From Simiduia agarivorans SA1 = DSM 21679 (GTDB lineage: Bacteria; Pseudomonadota; Gammaproteobacteria; Pseudomonadales; Cellvibrionaceae): 64,000 nt of DNA. This document shows positions 17,828-26,868 of the stretch, in pieces (the stretch's first letter is position 1; each line of letters opens with the position of its first letter). Made by a program: the position numbers and the translations under genes. The notes beneath the pieces are model-generated. The model saw only the letters and a program-made list of their open reading frames with translations. It was not told the origin of the DNA and searched no databases. The DNA is taken from NCBI RefSeq assembly GCF_000305785.2, contig NC_018868.3, positions 4,014,270 through 4,078,269 of the forward strand. Reading direction: 5' to 3'.

Positions 17828-18834
17828 TGCAATACCCTGCGCATATACCGCCGGTCAAACGGGTGCGCCTGGCCAACGCGGCGGAATTACCCCGTATCAT
17901 TGCCGCGGCCGATGGCCCCTTGGTGTTTGAGAACCTGCTGCAAGGTGAGCTGATTGACGCCGGGCGAGCAGGCGGCTTGGCCAATTATCTCAAGCCCTTC
18001 AATGCAGCACGGGAAACGGTATTTTTCCGTCTGCAGCCACAGGCACAGGGGCGGATTTTTTATCAGGACGATTTCTCCGGTTTCAATTTTTCCCGCGAGC
18101 AGGCCGACTTCCTCGGCTTGCTCGACGCGTTGGAGCGGCAATTACCGGCAGTGGACGGCTGTTATGTGGGATCGTCATCCATCGATTATTTTCTGCCCGG
18201 CCTTAAATCCACGTTGGGGCTGGCGGTGCCCGCCGATGAACCGTTGATCTCATTGTGGCTGGGTGGCAAAACCCGCGTGGCGGCACACTTTGATCTGCCG
18301 GAAAATCTTGCCTGCGTGGTGGCAGGGCGCCGGCGCTTTACCCTGTTTCCGCCCGATCAGGTGGCGAATTTGTATCCGGGGCCGCTGGAATTTACGCCTG
18401 CGGGGCAACCCATCAGCCTGGTGGATTTTTATCAGCCGGATTTCCATACGTTCCCACGCTACCGCGAGGCGCTGGCCAGCGCACAAGTGGCTGAACTGAG
18501 CGCCGGCGATGCCTTGTATTTACCGGGCATGTGGTGGCATCAGGTAGAAGGTCTGGACGGATTCAATGTGCTGTTGAATTACTGGTGGCGCTCAACCCCT
18601 GTCTGGACCGGTTTGCCGCAGGATGCCATCAGTCATGCGTTGCTCACCATGGGCAGCTTACCCGCGGCGGAACGCGCCGCCTGGGCCGAGGTGTTCAACT
18701 ATTATGTGGTCAATCGGGAAACCACGGCGGCGGGTATGCCCGAACGGGCGCGTGGCATGCTGGCGGATCTGACCCCTGCGCGCGCCAGGCAACTGGCCGC
18801 GCACCTGATGCAGAAATTGCAACGGTTGCTGTAA
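17827..18834 (+). CDS. Cupin-like (JmjC-type) Fe(II)/2-oxoglutarate oxygenase family protein
   Basis: A 335-residue cytoplasmic protein of the Cupin_8 type. The double-stranded beta-helix carries the iron triad pattern HFD (His154, Asp156) and a distal His in GMWWHQVEG, with GRRRFTLFPP between them, as in JmjC-like hydroxylases. ATG at 17827 overlaps the TGA of the halogenase gene (TGATG), so translation is probably coupled. A second halogenase homologue follows 25 bases later. Homologues commonly sit in the same halogenase/TonB-receptor neighbourhoods. Substrate unknown; protein or small-molecule hydroxylation are both possible. Confidence 0.83.
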   Translation: MQYPAHIPPVKRVRLANAAELPRIIAAADGPLVFENLLQGELIDAGRAGGLANYLKPFNAARETVFFRLQPQAQGRIFYQDDFSGFNFSREQADFLGLLDALERQLPAVDGCYVGSSSIDYFLPGLKSTLGLAVPADEPLISLWLGGKTRVAAHFDLPENLACVVAGRRRFTLFPPDQVANLYPGPLEFTPAGQPISLVDFYQPDFHTFPRYREALASAQVAELSAGDALYLPGMWWHQVEGLDGFNVLLNYWWRSTPVWTGLPQDAISHALLTMGSLPAAERAAWAEVFNYYVVNRETTAAGMPERARGMLADLTPARARQLAAHLMQKLQRLL

Positions 18835-18859
18835 CCTTTTCAAATAGCAGGCTGTAGAA

Positions 18860-20350
18860 ATGAAAAAACCGATTCGAAAAGTGGTGATTGCCGGCGGCGG
18901 TACGGCGGGATGGATGACGGCGGCCGCGCTCGCGAAACTGATGGGTAAAAATCTCGACATCACACTGGTGGAGTCTGAGCAGATCGGCACCATCGGTGTG
19001 GGTGAAGCCACCATACCCACGCTGGTTTTTTTCAACCGGCTGTTGGGGATTGACGAAGCGGAATTTCTGGCGGCCACCCAAGGCACCTACAAACTGGGTA
19101 TCCGGTTTGAGAACTGGCGCGATGTGGGCAAGGACTATTTGCATGCCTTTGGCGTGACCGGCAAAGACTGCTGGGCCTGCGGTTTTCAACATTTCTGGCT
19201 GAAGGGCCGGGAGTTGGGGCTGGCATCGGACTTTGGCGACTATTGTCTGGAACGGCGCGCGGCGGAAACCCACAAGTTCAGCCATCTGCCTAACAACGGC
19301 CTGAACTATGCGTTTCACATTGATGCCAGTCGTTATGCAAAATACCTGCGTGGCTTTGCCGAGCATTTTGGTGCGCGCAGGGTTGAGGGAAAAATCAACC
19401 GCGTAGCGGTGCATCCCGACAGCGGCTACATTCAGTCGCTCACCTTGGACAATGGCCAGACGGTTGAGGGCGATTTTTTTATCGACTGCACCGGCATGCG
19501 CGCCTTGTTGATAGAAAAGGCACTGCACACGGGTTATGAATCCTGGACCCATTGGTTGCCCTGCGACAGCGCGGTGGCCGTGCAAACCGCGAAGGTGCAG
19601 GAGCCGATTCCCTATACCCGCTCCATTGCCCACGATACCGGTTGGCAATGGCGCATTCCGCTGCAAACCCGGGTGGGCAACGGCTATGTCTACGCCAGCA
19701 GCTTTGAGGATGACGTTCATGCCCGTGAGCGCTTGTTGGGCAACATTGAAGGTGAGCAGCTCACCGACCCATTACTGATTAAATTCCAGACCGGCCGGCG
19801 TCGCAAGCAGTGGCACAAAAACTGTCTGGCGGTGGGCCTCAGTAGTGGGTTTCTGGAACCCCTGGAGTCCACCAGCATTCATCTGATTCAACAAAATATT
19901 GTGCGTTTTCTGCGCTTCTTCCCGCAGCAGGGCATTCTGGATTCGGAAGTGGACGAGTTCAATCGCCAGGCGGATTTCGAAATGGAGCGCATCCGCGACT
20001 TCATTATTCTGCATTACAAAGTCACCGAACGAACCGACAGTGAATTCTGGCGCCATTGCCGGAACATGGCGATCCCCGACACGCTGGCGAACAAAATTGA
20101 CGTATTCCGAGAAACCGGTCACGTATTCCGTGAAGGCTCGGAATTGTTTGTGGACTCCTGGCAGCAGGTGATGCTGGGGCAGGGGCTGACGCCAGAGCGT
20201 TACCACCCGCTGGTGGACACCATGAGTCAACAGGAGCTGGCGGATTTTCTGTCCCAGGTTAAAGCCCAAGTGGATCAGACAGTGGATAAGCTGCAATCCC
20301 ACAATGCCTACCTGGCGCAATTTACCGCCAATGCCAAGCCGCCGATGTAG
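18860..20350 (+). CDS. Flavin-dependent tryptophan-halogenase-family protein (second copy)
   Basis: A 496-residue protein closer to canonical halogenases than its operon partner. It has GGGTAG at residues 12-17 for FAD, GVGEATIPT, the catalytic Lys equivalent in GTYKLGIRF (Lys78; Lys79 in PrnA), the diagnostic WxWxIP as WQWRIP (262-267), and SGFLEPLEST. All residues expected for hypohalous acid chemistry appear present. A flavin reductase partner is not encoded nearby. Position after the cupin gene suggests the three proteins work together. Whether it halogenates free tryptophan, a carbohydrate-linked aromatic or something else cannot be told from the sequence. Confidence 0.87.
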   Translation: MKKPIRKVVIAGGGTAGWMTAAALAKLMGKNLDITLVESEQIGTIGVGEATIPTLVFFNRLLGIDEAEFLAATQGTYKLGIRFENWRDVGKDYLHAFGVTGKDCWACGFQHFWLKGRELGLASDFGDYCLERRAAETHKFSHLPNNGLNYAFHIDASRYAKYLRGFAEHFGARRVEGKINRVAVHPDSGYIQSLTLDNGQTVEGDFFIDCTGMRALLIEKALHTGYESWTHWLPCDSAVAVQTAKVQEPIPYTRSIAHDTGWQWRIPLQTRVGNGYVYASSFEDDVHARERLLGNIEGEQLTDPLLIKFQTGRRRKQWHKNCLAVGLSSGFLEPLESTSIHLIQQNIVRFLRFFPQQGILDSEVDEFNRQADFEMERIRDFIILHYKVTERTDSEFWRHCRNMAIPDTLANKIDVFRETGHVFREGSELFVDSWQQVMLGQGLTPERYHPLVDTMSQQELADFLSQVKAQVDQTVDKLQSHNAYLAQFTANAKPPM

Positions 20351-20510
20351 GAGCGGCTTCCCAGCCGCGAAGGGTGTGGCACCTTCCTTCTTGTTGGAGC
20401 GCAATCCCTTGCGCGAACAGGTGTGGCACCCAAGTCACTTCGGTATTCAAACAGGTGCCAATCCGTTCGCGCAAGGGATTGCGGATGGCCGCCCCGCGAT
20501 CCTACAAAAC
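20351..20510. repeat. REP-like cluster after the halogenase operon
   Basis: It contains ggagcggcttcccagccgcgaa (from 20350), ggagcgcaatcccttgcgcgaa (from 20396) and the inverted ttcgcgcaagggattgc (from 20465). Related units recur at 26869-27024 and 54713-54785. The layout (GGAGC, short hairpin, GCGAA) resembles Pseudomonas-type REPs. Confidence 0.7.
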
Positions 20511-20522
20511 CCATCCCAACAA

Positions 20523-20579
20523 GACCCACTTTGCGCCAAAGCGCCCACTTTCGCGGGCTGGCGCAAAGTGGGACGCAGC
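20523..20579. promoter_or_regulatory. Three CAAAGTGGGACG-like motifs upstream of the GH3 operon
   Basis: Copies lie on the minus strand at 20523-20541 (gcgcaaagtgggtc when reversed) and 20541-20556 (gcgaaagtgggcgc when reversed), and on the plus strand at 20561-20579 (gcgcaaagtgggacg). The same motif precedes the GH81 and TonB receptor genes. They are candidate operators of the glucan locus. Confidence 0.5.
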
Positions 20580-20656
20580 CGGGCGGGCAAGTCTGGCACT
20601 CTTCAGACTCAGCTGTCCTCTTGGGTTTAGCCTGAACAATATGTTCTCTCGTCATT

Positions 20657-20690
20657 ACGCCCTCCCAAGCACCGGGGGGCGTCTTTTTGA
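20657..20690 (+). terminator. Terminator-like hairpin in the GH3 leader region
   Basis: Stem acgccctcc (20657-20665) pairs with 20674-20682 through one G-U pair and is followed by C and five T. It stands only 37 bases before the GH3 ATG. It may end upstream transcription or act as an attenuator. A flanking inverted repeat (20610-20617/20689-20696, cagctgtc) could compete with it. Confidence 0.5.
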
Positions 20691-20726
20691 CAGCTGAAGA
20701 CACGCATTTAATAAGAGTGAAGAGTC

Positions 20727-23234
20727 ATGAAGTTATCCCTGTTTCCGGTTTTGTGCCTGGCCACAGCCGTGGGTCTGGTGGCCTGCAGTTCAGATTCCCA
20801 ATCGCCTGCCATCGAAACGGCTGAATCTCCTTCTGCCAGCGGCGACCTGTCGGTGTGGCCGGCACTGAAGCAAACCCCGGTTGACCCGGCGCTGGAGTCC
20901 CGCATTGATGGTCTGCTGGCTTCGCTCACGCTGGAGCAAAAGGTGGGGCAGATGATCCAGCCGGAGATTCACCACGCCCTGGGCAACGAGGTGCGGGATT
21001 ACTATCTGGGCTCAGTACTCAATGGCGGTGGCTCCTTCCCCCAACAGAACAAACACGCCAGCCTGGATGATTGGCTGGCGCTGGCCGATGACATTTATGC
21101 CGGTTCCATGGCGGTGGAAGCCGGCACCAAAATTCCCGCCTTCTGGGGCACCGACGCTGTGCACGGTCACAACAATGTGATTGGCGCCACGCTGTTTCCA
21201 CACAACATCGGCCTGGGCGCCGCCCACGATCCGGCGTTGATCAAACGTATCGGCGCGGCCACCGCACGGGAAATGGCCGCCACCGGCATTATCTGGAGCT
21301 TTGCCCCCACCATTGCCGTGGCCCGCGATGACCGTTGGGGTCGCACCTATGAGTCCTACAGCGAATCGCCTGCGTTGGTGGCTGAGTATGCGCGCGCCAT
21401 GGTAGAGGGCCTGCAGGGTGAGCGCGACAGCGCGGAATTCCTGGCCGACGGCAAGGTGATTTCCACCGCCAAGCACTTTGTGGGCGATGGTGGCACCGCC
21501 GGCGGCAGCGACCGGGGCGACACCCAGATCAGTGAAGCAGAGCTCGCCCGTATCCATTCGCCGGGTTATTTCACTGCCATTGAGGCCGGTGTACAGGTGG
21601 TGATGGCCAGTTTCAGCAGCTGGAACGGGGATCGCATGCACGGCCATCGTTACCTGCTCACCGATGTGCTGAAAGGCAAGCTCGGGTTTGATGGATTTGT
21701 GGTGGGCGACTGGATGGGCCATCAATTTGTGCCCGGCTGCAGTGCCACCCATTGCCCGGCGGCAGTGAACGCTGGCCTGGATATGTTCATGGCGTCGGAC
21801 CCGAATTGGCGCGAATTGCATGCTAATACGGTGGCCGACGTAAAGGCCGGCCGCATCAGCATGGAGCGCATCGACGACGCGGTGCGCCGCATTCTGCGGG
21901 TGAAACTGCGCGCGGGATTGTTTGAGCGCGGTGCACCTTCCACCTACAAGCTGGCGGCAGATACCACCGTAATGGGCAACGCCGAGCACCGGGCCATTGC
22001 GCGCGAAGCGGTGCAGAAATCCCTGGTGATGCTGAAGAATGCCGGGCAGATCCTGCCTCTGTCGCCCAAGCAACACATAGTGCTTGCCGGTGACGGTGCG
22101 CACAATATCGGCAAGCAATCCGGTGGCTGGACAATCACCTGGCAGGGCACCGGTAACAGCAACGATGACTTCCCGGGCGCCAGCTCCATCTATGATGGTT
22201 TTGCCGCGGCGGTCAAAGCCGCCGGTGGCTCCATTGAACTGGCGGAAGACGGTAACTACCAGCAAAAGCCCGATGTGGCGGTGGTGGTGTACGGCGAGGA
22301 CCCTTACGCGGAAATGCAGGGCGATACCTTCGACCTGGGTTACCGCTCGCCGGAAAATCTGGCCTTGTTGAAAAAGTTCAACGCCGAAGGCATTCCGGTG
22401 GTGAGCTTGTTTATTTCCGGCAGACCGCTGGCGGTGAATCCCTACCTGAATGCAAGCGATGCGTTTGTGGCCGTGTGGTTGCCGGGCAGCGAAGGTGTGG
22501 GCGTGGCCGATGTGGTGCTGGCTCGCGCCGATGGCAGTGTGAATGTGCCTTTTTCCGGCAAGCTGAGCTTTTCCTGGCCGCGCAACCCGCAGCAGGCGCC
22601 ACAAAACCCTGAAGACGCGGGCTTTGATCCGCTGTTTGCGCAGGGTTATGGCCTGGCCTACGGCGATGAGGACAGCACCGCTTATCCCCTGCCCACACAC
22701 CGTGGTGAAATCTACCCCGAAGACGCGAACGAATTGCCCCTGTTTGTTTACCGCCCGGTGAAGCCTTGGAACCTGTTGTTGCAGGATACGGCGGGCGATT
22801 CCCATGCCGTGAACACGGCCAGCGTGCGCATCGATGGTTTGAATCTCAATATGCAGGATCGCCATGTGCAGGAAGATACCCTGCATCTGGCTTTTACCGG
22901 CCAGGCCCGTGCAGGCTTCTATGTGGACGAAGCCATGTCGCTGGAAAGTTTTGCCGGCGGCAGCTGGGTGTTTGAAGCGGTGGTAGATAAGGCCGACGCG
23001 CTCACCATTGGTCTGGATTGCGACGGTTGTGGTCAGGTTGCCTTGTCGGCAGTGGCCGAGGTGACCGATCAATGGCAAACCCTGCGCATTCCGGTGGCCT
23101 GTGTTGCCGATGATCTCAGTAAAGTAAAAGCCGCCTTTTATGTACAGGGTCAGAAAGGCGCCGCGCTGTCGCTGTACAACCTGCGACTGACCAAGGGCGA
23201 TGCCAGTTGCCCGGCCAATCTGAAACAACCATAA
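20727..23234 (+). CDS. GH3 exo-beta-glucosidase lipoprotein with ExoP-type C-terminal domain
   Basis: An 835-residue enzyme that removes terminal glucose from beta-1,3- (and possibly 1,4-) gluco-oligosaccharides. The N-terminus is a lipoprotein signal with lipobox LVAC-S, so it is membrane-anchored, probably in the periplasm or on the surface. The GH3 core has TDAVHGHNN, KHFVGDGGT and the nucleophile Asp328 in GFVVGDWMG. A second alpha/beta domain follows (KNAGQILPLSP), and the final ~155 residues form a beta-sandwich like that of Pseudoalteromonas ExoP. It is the first gene of an operon with GH16 and MFS genes. Confidence 0.92.
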   Translation: MKLSLFPVLCLATAVGLVACSSDSQSPAIETAESPSASGDLSVWPALKQTPVDPALESRIDGLLASLTLEQKVGQMIQPEIHHALGNEVRDYYLGSVLNGGGSFPQQNKHASLDDWLALADDIYAGSMAVEAGTKIPAFWGTDAVHGHNNVIGATLFPHNIGLGAAHDPALIKRIGAATAREMAATGIIWSFAPTIAVARDDRWGRTYESYSESPALVAEYARAMVEGLQGERDSAEFLADGKVISTAKHFVGDGGTAGGSDRGDTQISEAELARIHSPGYFTAIEAGVQVVMASFSSWNGDRMHGHRYLLTDVLKGKLGFDGFVVGDWMGHQFVPGCSATHCPAAVNAGLDMFMASDPNWRELHANTVADVKAGRISMERIDDAVRRILRVKLRAGLFERGAPSTYKLAADTTVMGNAEHRAIAREAVQKSLVMLKNAGQILPLSPKQHIVLAGDGAHNIGKQSGGWTITWQGTGNSNDDFPGASSIYDGFAAAVKAAGGSIELAEDGNYQQKPDVAVVVYGEDPYAEMQGDTFDLGYRSPENLALLKKFNAEGIPVVSLFISGRPLAVNPYLNASDAFVAVWLPGSEGVGVADVVLARADGSVNVPFSGKLSFSWPRNPQQAPQNPEDAGFDPLFAQGYGLAYGDEDSTAYPLPTHRGEIYPEDANELPLFVYRPVKPWNLLLQDTAGDSHAVNTASVRIDGLNLNMQDRHVQEDTLHLAFTGQARAGFYVDEAMSLESFAGGSWVFEAVVDKADALTIGLDCDGCGQVALSAVAEVTDQWQTLRIPVACVADDLSKVKAAFYVQGQKGAALSLYNLRLTKGDASCPANLKQP

Positions 23235-23302
23235 GTCTCCAGGTGCGCGGCCTGACATTTCGGGCCGCGTCAATCGCATTAAAAATAACGAGAATAGCCA
23301 CA

Positions 23303-25405
23303 ATGAAAAATTTTTTACTGCCCGTCAGCCTGTGCCTGTTGAGCGCATGCGGCGGCAGCGGATCAACACCCGCTCCCACACCAACACCAACCCCAACGCC
23401 AACGCCAACACCCAGCCCCACGCCGACGCCCGGCAACTGGAATCTGGTGTGGTCGGATGAATTTGATGGTAGCGCCATTGATTCCGGCAAATGGTCGCAC
23501 GAAGTCAATTGCGCCGGTGGCGGCAACAATGAATTGCAGTGTTATACCGCGCGGCCGGAAAACAGTTTTGTGGCGGATGGCCTGTTGAACATTGTGGCCC
23601 GCGCGGAAAATTTTCAGGGCCCGGCCTTGCAGGATGATGATCCGGCTTACGATGCCGATGATCGCTCCGCCAGCCGTAACTATACGTCGGCCCGGTTGCG
23701 TACCAAAGGCCAGGGCGACTGGCGCTACGGGCGCATGGAAATCCGCGCGAAAATGCCCCAGGGGCAGGGCTTGTGGCCTGCTCTCTGGATGCTGCCCACC
23801 GAATGGGTCTACGGCGGTTGGCCGGCCAGTGGTGAGATCGATATATTTGAAGCGGTAAACAGCAACGCCGCCGGCGGCAATGAAATCCATGGCACCTTGC
23901 ATTACGGTCGCTACTGGCCGCTCAATGCTTATACCGGCAAAGCCATTACCCCGGGTACGCCCATCTGGGAAAACTTTCATACCTACGCAGTGGAGTGGGA
24001 AGCGGACGAAATCCGTTGGTATCTTAACGATACGCATTTTGCCACCCAGTATCCGTCCACCAGCAATGGCGCGGGTTGGTTTAATTACTATTGGGTGGAT
24101 CAGCAAACCGGTTTTGTGTTTGGCGAAAACGGCGCGCCCTTCGATCAGCTGTTTCATCTGATATTGAATGTGGCCGTGGGCGGAAATTGGCCAGGCGCGC
24201 CGGATGCGCAAACCAGCTTTCCGCAATCCATGCAGGTGGACTATGTGCGCGTGTACGAATGTGCAGACAGCCAGGGCTGCGCCACCGACCGTCGCAACGA
24301 TGTGGACGTGGCCGGCGTTATGCGCCCGGCGCAGCGCGATTTCCCGCTCTATAACGATGGACTTCAATCACTCACAATGACCGCCGGCGGCGCCAGTTGG
24401 CAGCAGCCATTGGCGTTGGAGGTTTACGATGGCGGTCAACCCGGCCGCGTGCAATTGAGCGAACCGGAAATCGACGGCAAGCAGATGTTGCAGGTGGATT
24501 TTACCGGTGCCGGCAATGCGTTTTTTAATCTGCCCGATCCCCAACGCACCGGTGTGGACGCAGGTGTTGAACTCTATGGCATGCAAACCTATGGCGAGTT
24601 GCGCTTGCGCCTGAAGGTGATCAGTGCTGATGCCGGTACCGCGTTGAAAATAAAACTGGACAGTGGCTGGCCATCTGTCAGTGAAAAAACCATCAGCTTG
24701 CCCGCCGATGACCAGTGGGTGAGTGTGTCGGTACCTTTCGCGCAGTTACAGGCCAATCCGGTTGAGCCCGGGCAGGTTAACTATGAACAGGTAAACAATA
24801 TTTTTGTACTGGAGGCCGATGGTGCCATCAGCGTCCAGCTGGATGATATACGCATCCGGTGTCTGGCCGATTGTGGTATCCGCCCGATTGTGCAAAGCAC
24901 CAAGGAAGTGATTACCAGCAGTATCACCTTGTACGATGATGCCATCAATGGCACCTTTGACCTGGGCCTGCAATTGTGGGAATCGGGCTCGCCCCACGTA
25001 CAATTGAGTGAGGTGGACGTGGCCGGGCGCGGTAAAGTGATTGATGCGCAGTTTGTCTCGCCCTCGGCCAACGGAATCTTCTTTATCCAGTCCACCGACG
25101 GCAAAGATTTTTCTGCCTTTGCCAGCACTGGCCGGTTGCAATTTGATGTGCGGGTGCTGGATTATGCCTTGGCCAGTGGCCTGGTGGCCCGGGCTGATTG
25201 TTTTCACCCGTGCAGCTCCGGCGATGTGTCGCTGGGGCAACCGGGCCTGAGCGATTGGCAAACGGTGGAAGTAGCCGTGAGTGATCTGGCCACCGGTGGC
25301 CTGGCGCTGGATAATGTGAACACGCCGTTTGTGCTCATGCCTACCTGGGGTGAGCAATCCGGTGTGCACCTGCAAGTGGATAATATTCGTTGGTTGTTGC
25401 CCTGA
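23303..25405 (+). CDS. GH16 laminarinase lipoprotein with two C-terminal beta-sandwich modules
   Basis: A 700-residue endo-beta-1,3(1,4)-glucanase. Start is ATG 23303, which opens a lipoprotein signal (lipobox LSAC-G); upstream codons belong to the spacer. A Pro-Thr repeat linker follows the Cys, then the GH16 domain (about residues 45-320) with catalytic ExDxxE as GEIDIFEAV (Glu178, Asp180, Glu183) and ALWMLP before it. Two tandem ~160-residue modules, from about residue 345 and from about residue 535, each begin with S-(I/L)-T-like strands and 'LYDD/VYDGG' and end in LDDIRI or VDNIRW. They resemble the ExoP-type tail of the preceding GH3 enzyme. The enzyme probably feeds oligosaccharides to GH3. 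Confidence 0.9.
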   Translation: MKNFLLPVSLCLLSACGGSGSTPAPTPTPTPTPTPTPSPTPTPGNWNLVWSDEFDGSAIDSGKWSHEVNCAGGGNNELQCYTARPENSFVADGLLNIVARAENFQGPALQDDDPAYDADDRSASRNYTSARLRTKGQGDWRYGRMEIRAKMPQGQGLWPALWMLPTEWVYGGWPASGEIDIFEAVNSNAAGGNEIHGTLHYGRYWPLNAYTGKAITPGTPIWENFHTYAVEWEADEIRWYLNDTHFATQYPSTSNGAGWFNYYWVDQQTGFVFGENGAPFDQLFHLILNVAVGGNWPGAPDAQTSFPQSMQVDYVRVYECADSQGCATDRRNDVDVAGVMRPAQRDFPLYNDGLQSLTMTAGGASWQQPLALEVYDGGQPGRVQLSEPEIDGKQMLQVDFTGAGNAFFNLPDPQRTGVDAGVELYGMQTYGELRLRLKVISADAGTALKIKLDSGWPSVSEKTISLPADDQWVSVSVPFAQLQANPVEPGQVNYEQVNNIFVLEADGAISVQLDDIRIRCLADCGIRPIVQSTKEVITSSITLYDDAINGTFDLGLQLWESGSPHVQLSEVDVAGRGKVIDAQFVSPSANGIFFIQSTDGKDFSAFASTGRLQFDVRVLDYALASGLVARADCFHPCSSGDVSLGQPGLSDWQTVEVAVSDLATGGLALDNVNTPFVLMPTWGEQSGVHLQVDNIRWLLP

Positions 25406-25416
25406 GGAAAAAAATA

Positions 25417-26856
25417 ATGAGTGAGCAAACGATGACAGCAGATGCCCTGCAAGCGCCCGATGCCAATCGCGCCTTGTTGATAAAAAATACCCTGGTGGTG
25501 GCGCTGGCCGGTTTGTTGTTTGGCTATGACACCGGTGTGATTTCCGGCAGCCAGATGTACTTTACTGAATATTTTGCGTTATCGCCGGCGCAGCAAGGCT
25601 GGGCTGTGGGCAGTGCGCTCTATGGCTGTTTGCTGGGCGCGCTGATGGCGGGCGCCGCCACCCGGCGGTTGGGCCGCAAACTGACACTGATTATTTCGGC
25701 AGTTTTATTCGTGCTGTCTGCCTGGGGCAGCGGCGCGGCCGAATCACTGCAACCCCTGGCGATTTATCGCCTGATTGGCGGTTTGGGTGTGGGTATGGCG
25801 TCCATGGCGGCACCCATGTACATAGCGGAGATTTCACCGGCCGCCTTGCGCGGGCGCATGGTGTCGCTCTACCAATTGGCGGTGGTGGTCGGGTTTTTCG
25901 TGGTGTTTCTGGCCAGCTACTACATTGGTGGGGGCCAGACCCACGGCATGAGTGAAGCCGAGCTCGCCGCGCTCCATCAGGAGAACCTGGAACAGGGCTG
26001 GCGCTGGATGCTGTGGTCCGAATTACCGGTTGCAGCCGCATTCCTGTTGTTATTGCTCACCGTACCTGAAAGCCCCCGTTGGCTGGTGATGCAGAATCAA
26101 TCCGCCAAAGCGGAAAAAATCCTGCAACAACTCAATGGCGCCGAGCAAGCGCAACGTGAAATGGTTGAAATCAATCGTGACCTGCATGTGGAAGAGGGCG
26201 CAAGCGTCTGGCAACAGTTGCGTGGCCCGTTGAAAATTGCCTTATTGGTGGGTGTGGCCTTGAGCGTTTGCCAACAGATTACCGGCATTAATGCGATCCT
26301 CTATTACGGTGCCGATATTTTCAGCAACGCGCTGGGTTATGGCCCGGAAGATGCGCTTAAACAGCAATTGTGGCTGGGTGGAGTGAACCTGCTGGCCACC
26401 TTTGTGGCCATATACACCGTCGATGCCTGGGGCCGCAAGCCGCTGTTGGTGGTGGGCCTGATCGGTATGTTTATCGGCTTGGTGACCCTGGCATTGACAT
26501 TGATGACCGGTACCATGGGCGTGGTATCGCTGGTGGGCGTGCTGGTGTTCATTGGCGCGTTTGCTTTGTCTATGGGGCCGGTGGTGTGGGTGATGCTGTC
26601 GGAAATCTTCCCCAACCAGGTGCGCGCGCAGGCGCTGTCCATTGCGGTGGCCGCTCAGTGGTTGTTCAACGCCCTGGTGGCCAGCGCCTTCCCGGTGGTG
26701 AATGGCTCCGCGCTCAATGCCGAGATGTTCAGTGGCGCGCTGCCCTATCTCGTGTTTGCCGCCTTCTGCCTGCTGACCCTCTGGTTTGTGTGGAAGCTGG
26801 TACCCGAAACCCGCGGCCGCTCGCTGGAGCAGATGCATCAGCTTTGGCATAAGTAA
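25417..26856 (+). CDS. MFS sugar porter (glucose/proton symporter type)
   Basis: A 479-residue inner-membrane transporter with 12 predicted segments and the sugar porter signatures GYDTGVISG, RRLGRK, PESPRWL, QQITGINAILYYG and VPETRGRSLEQ. ATG 25417 is 11 bases past the GH16 stop, with GAGG overlapping that stop codon, so it is the last gene of the GH3-GH16-MFS operon. It most likely imports the glucose released from beta-glucan by the two lipoprotein enzymes. The earlier in-frame GTG/TTG codons lie inside the GH16 gene and lack an RBS. Confidence 0.9.
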   Translation: MSEQTMTADALQAPDANRALLIKNTLVVALAGLLFGYDTGVISGSQMYFTEYFALSPAQQGWAVGSALYGCLLGALMAGAATRRLGRKLTLIISAVLFVLSAWGSGAAESLQPLAIYRLIGGLGVGMASMAAPMYIAEISPAALRGRMVSLYQLAVVVGFFVVFLASYYIGGGQTHGMSEAELAALHQENLEQGWRWMLWSELPVAAAFLLLLLTVPESPRWLVMQNQSAKAEKILQQLNGAEQAQREMVEINRDLHVEEGASVWQQLRGPLKIALLVGVALSVCQQITGINAILYYGADIFSNALGYGPEDALKQQLWLGGVNLLATFVAIYTVDAWGRKPLLVVGLIGMFIGLVTLALTLMTGTMGVVSLVGVLVFIGAFALSMGPVVWVMLSEIFPNQVRAQALSIAVAAQWLFNALVASAFPVVNGSALNAEMFSGALPYLVFAAFCLLTLWFVWKLVPETRGRSLEQMHQLWHK

Positions 26857-26868
26857 ACTTTTTTGGTA

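Noticed and set aside
21012-23303. 763-codon open frame on the minus strand across the GH3 gene
   Set aside because: It is a mirror of the GH3 coding sequence caused by high third-position GC. It has no start context, no domain resemblance and a His/Gln-rich, unnatural composition.
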